Position numbers and translations under genes: made by a program. Positions 56,824-64,000 of a DNA stretch of 64,000 nucleotides are shown piece after piece. Where the stretch lies: NCBI GenBank assembly GCA_038030265.1, contig CM075942.1, positions 1,116,001 through 1,180,000 of the forward strand. The letters are read 5' to 3'. The first letter of the stretch is position 1. Each line of letters begins with the position of its first letter. This stretch comes from Corythucha ciliata. Taxonomy: Eukaryota > Arthropoda > Insecta > Hemiptera > Tingidae. Below the pieces are notes generated by a model. It was not told where the DNA came from. It was given only the letters and a program-made list of their open reading frames with translations, and did not search any database.

Positions 56824-57060
56824 CCAAGTAGCAAAGTTGGTTTAACAAACATTTTAAAAACGTTTAATTTCGGCAAAAATATTTGATGAAGAAATGTTTG
56901 GCTATCAAATATTTTTTAAATGTGTTTAAAACGTAAAAATAACAATATTTTATTTCTAAATGTTTAATAAATAGGTTGTGTCTTAGCGCAAATTAATTTT
57001 TTTTCAATTCGTTTAAAAACGTTTTTTAATACTTTATTTTCAAATTTCTCTGGCTGCTAT
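56823..57060 (+). repeat. CCCAAGTAGCAAAG terminus with AAACGTTTA words
   Basis: The edge CCCAAGTAGCAAAG resembles the termini at 48006 and 54313. The next 240 bp repeat AAACGTTT, AAATATTT and similar AT-rich palindromes. No partner end is found before 59 kb. Confidence 0.5.
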
Positions 57061-58700
57061 ACATAATAGTCTTATTCAGTTCATTACCCTCTTTTCTCCT
57101 GTATTGTTATGCATCATCAGGGGGAACATTTTGGAAACTACCTCCACTTTATTACTTTCATGTTCGAAAATCGAACATCGAGTCCAAACTGGCTTCGTAT
57201 TTTTGATGGAAAACTTTAGGGTTAAAAAAATTGGTTTTCGTCGTGCCATCGTTCTGTCGCTTTTTTTCTTTTTCTGACGTGTACCGGGTGTACAATAACG
57301 AGAAGCTCATAGAGAAAAACCTGAACTTGGGGACGACATTTATGGGAACGATTTGATGAAGTACCTAAAATTTTTTAGATTCGACAATTTTAGACACCTG
57401 AAAATCGCATCCAAATCGTCTCAAAGGACAGAAAAATGAAATTTGTTCCTGATGGAGCTTCTGTTACGCCAAATTAATGTAATTTGATCACAATGAAAAT
57501 GAAATTATTCCATTGAAAACATGAATCCATTTCATGTTTTAAGGTCATGCCCCCCTTCCACAAACCACCAGCACCACCTCCACTCACTTGACACAACAAT
57601 TATGAGTTAAAAATAAAAAATAAAATCCCCAGGAGGGGCTTGAAGTCACAACGAACAGGTTCCCCTCGTCATGATAGTATGGTGGTGGGTTCATTAGAGG
57701 GGGTTACGGTTGCGCCTTGGTAGTCGGACCAAGGCCACCGCTCGGTCGCGTGAGTGTGCACGTCAGCACGTGTTTAGTGTCTTCATCGTGAAACTGCTCG
57801 TTCCCAGTAACCGGTAAGTTTACTTTTAATTATTTTAAGGGCTTGTGAAAAAGTATTATTGCCTCTTGTGTTCTTCTCGTCTTTGAAACAATGTTTTTCC
57901 TGCCGCCCAATGCCATAAACATGTTTCGTGTATTTTCCTCTTCTAGTTTATTAGGCTATTATAGTACATTATGTATGAATACTGATGCAATTTTTCCTCA
58001 CAGGATAAAAATGGTTGGGGGCAATTAAAAGATTTCGATGTTGCTCCTCGTCACTGGATTTTTGCATAAAACCAAGCGATTTATTCTCACGCCGGGATTA
58101 ATACGATGAAGCAAATGCCTGAAACAGAATCTAACCAGCTGTCTACAGCCATCATTTCTGATTTCTGCAGCACATTCTCGCATAGCTCTATATAAAAAGG
58201 TATTTGATTGATTTAATTTACTTTTTACTCGGTACGAGAACTATTTGTTTGCATTAATCAATTGGATTCTATCGTGTTCGAAGAAGAAATTAAATGCTTC
58301 GCTGAGCTGGCCTCCGCCGTGGCCTTCTTGAGTTTTGACTTTTGAATGAGCTAAATCCATGAGAATTACGTTTTTTTCAATTTGGTATGGTGGAATATTA
58401 AATTTTATAACTGCAATCGCATTGTTTTTTGCACTTTTTAGCAGAATTTCCAATACCGGCGTCTATTAGGTGAAGCAAACACTCTTCCCTGCACAAACGA
58501 ACCTGAGAATATTTGTGCAGGTAATTTTGGTTGAGTATTTTTCGAGTGACCTGGACTGTGACTGTAGAAAGCTCACAAGCGATTGATAAAAGAAAAAAAA
58601 TTAAAAACCAAAAAACTAATTTTTAATATTTCAAATAATTTTTTAAAATACATTTTTGTTGATTTTCAAATCTTTATTTAAGCTTTTTTATTATTATTAT
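57061..58700. other. no gene seen
   Basis: A donor-like site with GTAAGT at 57814 has sequence before it similar to that at 48849, which may be a leader exon of a lost gene. The first ATG after a good acceptor (58012) meets a stop after five codons. Nothing else is assignable. Confidence 0.35.
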
Positions 58701-59128
58701 TTTTTTTTTGGCATTGATTAAGAAATCATACAGCCATAATATATACTTTTTAGGATTAGGAGATTAGGGTTTAATGTTTACCTTTTATTAGGATTTAGGG
58801 GGATTTCTCCCACGCCAGGGATCCCTCAATAGGCGACTTCATGTTAAAATTTATCGTTTAGTTAGCTTACGCAGGTTCTCCTGACGCCAGAGGCTACTTT
58901 GAAGCGTTATTTCTTAAGGCATGGAACGAGAATGTGAGGGAGTTACATTGATGTTAGGATTAAGTGCTTTGTTACTAAATTATACTTTGAGATTAATATG
59001 GACAATGAACTTGTAAAGACTTTTGTAAAACTTCAACCGAATTGGAGGCTAATATGGACTGATAGTTGAATGGGGACACTATCAGGTCACTCAATTCACG
59101 GAACAGCGAGGCTCTTCTATTGTCATAA

Positions 59129-59968
59129 TTAAAGGCATTCTATTATCGCGTGCTCCAGCGTCCCTGGTGCCTCGCACCGATCGCAACTGCCTGAACTGGT
59201 CACACCCAACTTTTGTAAGTACTGCTGACACAGTCCATGGTTGGACCGTAACCGACTTATTGATCTTATAAAGTCTTTATTCAAGTATTCTCCTGAGAAC
59301 CATTTTTTCGTAAAGGGTTTGGGAAACATTTTTTTGTAGAAAGCGCCCTTATTGGATATTGAGAATAATTAATGTTCCCATAATTTGAGGTGTGAAGACA
59401 AGAGTGGACGAAAATGATCAAAATATGGGAAGGACTGGTTCACTATTATGGCAGCGGGATTGAGGTGACACGTTTTCGCTAAGTGATCCGCTCGATTATT
59501 ACCCTTTGTGCCCGTATGAGCGGGGATCCATTTTAGAACAATAGATTTGTAGTCTGTCATATCCGCTATTAATTTAATAATTTCAATAATGATATTGTGA
59601 GTTTTCGAGCTAATTGTGATATTTTCCAGGCAACTTACAACACTTTTACTGTCACAAAGGATTACTAATTTCGAATGTCCAGTTTCGAGGAAGTATTTTA
59701 TAGCTTCTTGCACTGCAAACAGTTCAGCTGTAAAGATTGAAGTGGTGGGTGATAATATGAATTGTTTTCCAGAATTAAGCAAGGGGTCAAAGATAGCACA
59801 CCCTACATGAGAATTAGTAGCGGAGCCATCTGTAAATATTTGATAGTGATCTGGGAATGCTATGGAGATGTATTTTTCCGGTGTTAGGACGACGGCATTA
59901 GCAGGCGAGGGGATTTCGTAATATTTCGAAGGTGATCCGATCCCATAGGATCCTCGAGGACTTCCCAA
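59129..59968 (-). pseudogene. RNase H and C-terminal part of a non-LTR pol
   Basis: The frame shows FTDGSATNSHVGCAIF, AELFAVQEA, LCDSKSVVSCL and KGNNRADHLA, with all four RNase H catalytic acidic residues in place. It stops near 59369. A second frame (59329-59129) carries the terminal zinc-binding motif CDRCEAPGTLEHAIIEC. The frame break between them, and the loss of the reverse transcriptase upstream, show that this copy is dead. Confidence 0.85.
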
Positions 59969-60576
59969 GAAAAATATGGTGATATGCTGGCTGAACAGAA
60001 TGTTAAATCAATCGCAGAAAAATAAGTGGGGTTTTGGGAGTTCACACAGGTTGGGGAACCTGAATTTAAAAAGCAGATATTTGTAGCATTAGCCGCGTTA
60101 AGTAGTTCGACACCTTTTCTCTGTGAGAAGTGGGATCCGAACGCAGTATTATGACAGTTGAAGTCACCCATTATCAACGATGGTTGAGGAACTGAGTTAA
60201 AGAAGTTAGTCCATTGTGCCTCAGAAAGATTGTTTGTTGGGCTGTTGTATACCGAAATTAGATGTAGAAAATCCCCCGTAGGCAGACGCAAGGAAATACC
60301 CACCGTCATGAGCCCGTCTATAACCGATAAGTTATCAATAATTTTGAAAGAAAACCCTTGTTTTATCAAAAGTGCAACTCCTGCTTTGCCGTCACTCCGG
60401 TCCTTACGAACAATTTGGTAGTCTTTCATCCGATAGGTACGGTTTGGAATAAACCATGTTTCGGAAATCGCTGCTGCGATGTAATCGTCTAGTGTTAAGA
60501 GACTTTCTAACTCACATAATTTGGACGCTAATGATCGCGCATTCCACTGAATTATCTTCAGTTCAGAAACTAACAT
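59884..60576 (-). pseudogene. AP-type endonuclease domain of a non-LTR pol
   Basis: From ATG 60576 the frame shows IIQWNARSL, ISETW, YNSPTNN, IMGDFNCHN, AIDLTF and GSDH, the catalytic Asn, Glu, Asp and His of apurinic-type retrotransposon endonucleases. This enzyme nicks target DNA. After GSDH, where the reverse transcriptase should begin, the sequence passes directly into RNase H sequence in another frame. The start lies 18 bases after the gag stop, as is common for a second frame in such elements. Confidence 0.88.
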
Positions 60577-60594
60577 AAAATATTACGGTGAGTG

Positions 60595-61595
60595 TTATTT
60601 TTTAGAAATAACACCCTCGGTCTTTTCCCTGAGTAAAATAATGATGTCATCTTCAGTGTATTTAGAATTGTCATACCCGATAGTTCGTAAAAGGGAAAGA
60701 ACTATATTAACTATGTCTTTGTTTAATGATTCTGAATTTACAGCAAATTTTTCCGATTGGTTCGGATGATAAGGGTTTGAGGGGATTAAGCCGCCCTCTA
60801 CCTGTTTCCTATTTAAAGAAAGGTCGTGCTTACTCAACTGAGGAGAGAAATTAAATGATTTGTTTGATTGAGGAGGGGGGGAGAGCATTCTTTTAGTTGA
60901 CCGAGGGAATGAGCTTGATGATGCATATTTCCGAGCATTAGAGTTATTATCTGTACCTAAAGCTGGAAATTCTGTTTGGCTGTAAATCAATGGAGCTTGA
61001 AGAGGAACAGCAAATGATTTACCCTCTACCTTCATTTTTGCCTCAAAGTAGGGAATGTTTGATTCCGACGTGACTTTTTTATTTTTTTTTTCTTTTTCAA
61101 ATTGAGGGCATTGCCCTTTCTCTTTGGCTGAATGAGGACCCTTGCAATGTAAACATTTCACATTTGGATTGATATAATGAATAAATCTGTCGCCGGCATT
61201 TTAATTAGTATATTAATTAAACTGATATTATCCGGACGACGATGGAAGGGCATAGCCCAACACGATTCGAGTTTCGAGAAAAAATGGCTGGGAGAGCCAT
61301 TTTTTCTCGAAACTCGAATCGTGTTGGGCTATGCCCTTCCATCGTCGTCCGGATAATATCAGTTTAATTAATATACTAATTTCACATTTGCTTCAGTGCA
61401 ATCTTTAACTTCGTGAGCAGAACCACACCTACTGCATCTTGTTGCACCTTTGCATTGATCTTTGTAATGCCCATATCGATAGCACTTTACACATTGCACA
61501 ACTCTTTGTACCAAAGGGCTTATTGTACAAAAAACGCGATGATTGCCCCCTAATCGAAAAAGGTACCGATTGAGTTGGAACATACTCCCTCCCAT
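60595..61595 (-). pseudogene. gag with CCHC zinc knuckles, split by a palindrome
   Basis: The upstream part (61595-61379) has CVKCYRYGHYKDQC and CSRCGSAHEVKDC. The downstream part (from about 61165) has CLHCKGPHSAKEKGQC and a low-complexity C-terminal half. Such gag proteins bind element RNA. The two parts share the phrase ANVK / PNVK at the join, and an 11-bp direct repeat marks both sides of the inserted segment, so the gene was probably continuous before. Confidence 0.8.
61203..61381. repeat. perfect palindrome, 87-bp arms and 5-nt loop
   Basis: Positions 61203-61289 are exactly complementary to 61295-61381 around GGGAG. The direct repeat ATTTCACATTT lies at 61155-61165 and 61379-61389. 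About 38 bp of further sequence lies between the left direct repeat and the palindrome. It may be an insertion with target duplication, or an artefact of strand switching. Confidence 0.92.
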
Positions 61596-62130
61596 CCCCC
61601 CCCATCCTACGCAGTTACCTATGGAGGAGTCAAATCAAAGTCCCATATTATCAATGCTGGAGTGCCGCAAGGAAGTGTGGTGGGTCCATTTTTGTATCTT
61701 ATTTATGCGCATGACTTCCCCAGCGACCCAGCTGTCATCACTGCCATGTTTGCCGACGATGTCGCTGTCCTAGCCAAGAGTGATTCCTACGAACAGTCAA
61801 GCCGAACACTGCAAGAGCACATCCGTCTGATCGAAGACTGGGCAAACCACTGGCGAGTAAAGGTCAATCCCTCCAAGTCCACTCTTGTCAAGTTCACGTA
61901 CCGAAGAAAATTGACTCACCATCAAATCGTTCGAATGTTCGATATCTGGGGCTAATTCTTGACAAGAGACTAACTTGGCACGAGCATATAACCTCCGTCA
62001 ATAAGAAAGCTCGAACGAGGATGCACATTCTTATGCCGCTACTCACCAGCTCAGCTCTAGCCCTTTCCACCAAGCGTCTGATGCATTTAGCTCTCATAAG
62101 GCCAATTTGGCAATATGGATGTGTTCGTTA
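61575..62130 (+). pseudogene. reverse transcriptase fragment of a jockey-type element
   Basis: The frame carries INAGVPQGSVVGPFLYLIYA, AMFADDVAVLAKS (the catalytic FADD) and KVNPSKSTLVKF. A frameshift near 61925 leads to RYLGLILDKRLTWHEHI and LIRPIWQYGC, the usual thumb region of jockey-clade enzymes. Fingers, endonuclease and the 3' end are missing. It abuts the 5' break of the minus-strand I-type element. Confidence 0.85.
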
Positions 62131-62500
62131 ATGTTAGTTACGTAGGTTTACTTTGTGTTTTTATGTACTCTTTTGTATTTCCCTAATTTTTATTCCCCAT
62201 CCGTAAGATGGCGCCTTTTAGTGGCATCCTAACCCCCTCTCCTTTTTTTACACCTTTGTATCCTCTCACAAACACACTTGGTTTAATCGTCGACCCGCGA
62301 AGTGAGTTGTTTTTTTAAGCGCACGTGTTCGGTTGTGTTTTAACTCCGATTTTGGACGATTTTCGAGACTCATGTCGAAACGTTTCGCACCCTTTGGGTG
62401 CCCTTAGAGAAATCAGGTGTGTACCAAATTTCCTTGTTTATTTTATTCCATTTTCCCCTTTTAATACATACAGTCCACTACTCTAGCCTATTAGTTCGAG
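62131..62500. other. unassigned sequence
   Basis: T-rich sequence with TGTTAGTTACG near its left side. I considered a BEL LTR, since BEL gag sequence follows about 600 bp later, but no primer site or matching end was found. Confidence 0.3.
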
Positions 62501-62612
62501 AGCTAGCGACAGTCCCATTCAACCGGAAGAACATAGTCACCGAATGTGTGCAAAATGATGGCATTTGACCCCCTATTTACGAGTCCGGAAGTCTGCCATG
62601 CTGTATCTGGGG
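62501..62612. repeat. dispersed repeat, inverted copy of 2602-2717
   Basis: It contains CATTCAACCGGAAGAACATA and CAAAATGATGGCATTTGACC, the complement of the copy near the window start. Confidence 0.7.
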
Positions 62613-62668
62613 CCTAAGGATTTTATAGCTAATTAAAGTCCTTAATTTGGGACATTTATTTAACCAGA

Positions 62669-63095
62669 AGAACATAGACCCGAAACTAGGCTCATTCGAA
62701 AGATTTTATGAAGCTGATTACGAATATGATCGTCTGCCGCCGTCTGCCTGGGGCATTTGCCCTTAGTGACCAGTGTATCTCCACCGGAGGAAAATGATTA
62801 AACGGAAGAACATAGTCCTGAAACCAGTCCCATTCGAAAGGTTTCATGGAGCTGATTACGAATATGATCGTCTGCCGCCGTCTGCCTGGGGCATTTGCCC
62901 TCTGTGGCTCGCCAAACTCACGTAATTCGGTAAATTTTAAATAACTGAGGAGCACAGTCCTGTAACTGGTCCTATTCGATAGGTTTTAAGGAGATGATTA
63001 CAAATGTAATAGTCTGCCTGGAGCATTTGCCCTCGGCAAGTGCCCAGGCAGAGACCGGCAGACGATCACTTTCGTATTCAGTCGCATGAAACGTG
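62669..63095. repeat. ~142-bp tandem repeat, three units plus an inverted partial copy
   Basis: Units begin near 62669, 62811 and 62954 and share GAGCTGATTACGAATATGAT followed by CGTCTGCCG and GGGGCATTTGCCC. A partial inverted copy (63036-63095: GCCCAGGCAGAG, CAGACGATCACTTTCG) closes the block and makes it fold back. Confidence 0.78.
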
Positions 63096-63122
63096 TCGCA
63101 AAAGACCATTCTCCGGACTTAG

Positions 63123-64000
63123 TTCATCAATTTTATCACCACTATTTCTTCCAGTGTCGAAGCCCTCAAAACCCTCAAATACCCCACCGATCAGTGGTGC
63201 TTCATTTTAACTACCCTCATTTTACGAAAGCTTGATCCCGTCACTCGCGAGCTTTTTGAAAATAGTCACGGGGTTTCAAACCCAACTTATCCTCAGTTGA
63301 TGGGATTTTTAGAAAAACGTGTTCAAGCCTTGAAAGCGTCTGGCAACTATTCCAACTCGACCAAGTTAGTTCCGTCACCGTCGAAGCCGAAGCATAAGAC
63401 TGATCGTCCCCGTCAATCTTTCATGCTCTCCGCTAATCCGTCTACTTGTGCCCTCTGTCGCACGACACACCCGTCTCCTACGTGCAAGAAATTTCTGGCT
63501 TTAGGCCCACGTGAGCGCTACACTGCCGTTAGACAGGCAAGGCACTGCGCAGTTTGTCGGTGCGCTGATCATATTTCACGTTCTTGTTCAAGTGCCCACA
63601 AATGCACAAAATGTCAATCTCGGCATCACGACCTCTTGTGTTTTAGTATGACGCCAGCGTCTTCTACGCCTCCGGCTAGTCCTACTGCCGGTAAAGGGGG
63701 ATCTCCCCAAAGTTCGTCCAGTTTGACGGTAGTAAAAGCCCATTTTGCGCAACCTGGCCCTAGCTCTGTGCTGCTGGCCACAGTTTTGGTATCCGTTAAG
63801 GGTCATGACGGTAAATGGACCCGTTTCAGGGGCCTTCTAGACTCAGGAAGCCAGTGCTCCTTTGTGAGCTCTAGATTGGCGTCTCAATTAAAACTCGAGA
63901 CCTTCAAGTCGCCTACTGTTGTTCAAGGTCTTGCTCAAACCTCAGTTGGTTCTACCGAAAGGGCAGTCAAATTTGAGTTTGCTCCATCTGGTCGTACTAC
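63123..64000 (+). CDS. partial BEL/Pao gag-protease, runs off the window
   Basis: The open frame begins after an in-frame stop (63120-63122) and is still open at the window end. It shows the end of a DUF1759-type gag domain (VEALKTLKYPTDQW, KLDPVTRELFE), Cys/His zinc-binding motifs (CALCRTTHPSPTC, CAVCRCADHISRSC, CTKCQSRHHDLLC) and an aspartic protease start GLLDSGSQCSFVSSRLA. This matches BEL/Pao polyproteins and differs clearly from the copy at 4806-10106. The first part of gag is missing at the left, where the tandem repeat block ends, so this copy is probably truncated. Confidence 0.88.

Larger units (their letters stand above)
58750..61595 (-). mobile_element. I-type non-LTR retrotransposon, deleted and interrupted
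   Basis: On the minus strand the order is gag with zinc knuckles (61595-60595), endonuclease (60576 to about 59940), RNase H (about 59968-59369), a Cys/His end (59329-59129) and an untranslated tail. The whole reverse transcriptase is missing between endonuclease and RNase H. The gag is split by a palindrome at 61203-61381. The 5' side is cut at about 61595, where a plus-strand reverse transcriptase fragment begins. Confidence 0.85.

Noticed and set aside
62131..62500. 5' LTR of the second BEL element
   Set aside because: TGTTAGTTACG is suggestive, but no matching CA end, primer site or second copy is visible.

Overview
The window looks like a piece of an arthropod, most likely insect, nuclear genome that is packed with transposable elements. 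The evidence is short spliced introns with GT..AG borders, BEL/Pao, Ty3/gypsy-type and non-LTR retrotransposons, Tc1/mariner and hAT-type DNA elements, tRNA-derived SINEs, many fold-back MITEs, and host-like genes of families that are expanded in insects (DUF4806-domain and Myb/SANT-like proteins). There is no operon structure. Two runs of exactly 500 N (27703-28202 and 55338-55837) are probably placeholder assembly gaps.

Layout. 1-4.5 kb: MITEs, including a hAT-type element with a perfect 8-bp target duplication (394-1613) and no convincing gene. 4.5-10.1 kb: a BEL/Pao retrotransposon on the minus strand with an uninterrupted 1766-residue gag-pol frame and a 3' LTR; its 5' LTR is not visible. 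10.15-27.70 kb: the most striking object, a fold-back transposon of about 17.5 kb. Its inverted arms are arrays of a 164-bp unit (about 33 copies on the left, 11 on the right, in opposite orientation) capped by nearly identical outer segments. Between the arms lies a single-exon gene for a 1389-residue protein that joins a DDE-type transposase core, a Ulp1/C48-like cysteine protease and a terminal PHD-like zinc finger. The architecture recalls Drosophila FB-NOF elements (Mutator-like superfamily).

28.2-38.4 kb: mariner-type debris, a decayed DUF4806 gene, a gypsy gag relic, MITEs, and an apparently complete Tc1/mariner element with inverted repeats of about 630 bp whose transposase gene appears to carry a 51-nt intron. 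38.5-42.4 kb: a five-exon minus-strand gene for a Myb/SANT-like DNA-binding protein with a C-terminal coiled coil; one intron holds a SINE with perfect target duplications and a truncated non-LTR element. 43-48 kb: MITEs (one with a perfect 8-bp target duplication) and a minisatellite.

48.0-54.3 kb: a seven-coding-exon DUF4806 gene that can be assembled into an uninterrupted 380-codon frame. It lies between matching inverted termini (CCCAAGTAACAA) and subterminal zones rich in AATATT, so it may ride on an undescribed mobile element. 54.3-56.8 kb: a gypsy 3' end with a 120-bp LTR, then minisatellite sequence around the second gap. 56.8-64 kb: a minus-strand I-type non-LTR element that has lost its reverse transcriptase domain and is interrupted by a perfect 87-bp-arm palindrome, a plus-strand reverse transcriptase fragment, tandem repeats, and a second, partial BEL/Pao element running off the window.

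Apart from the Myb/SANT gene and possibly the DUF4806 gene, the coding sequences belong to mobile elements and do not form a pathway. Exon models here were built by eye from splice-site consensus and frame continuity, and family names rest on motif recognition, not on searches.
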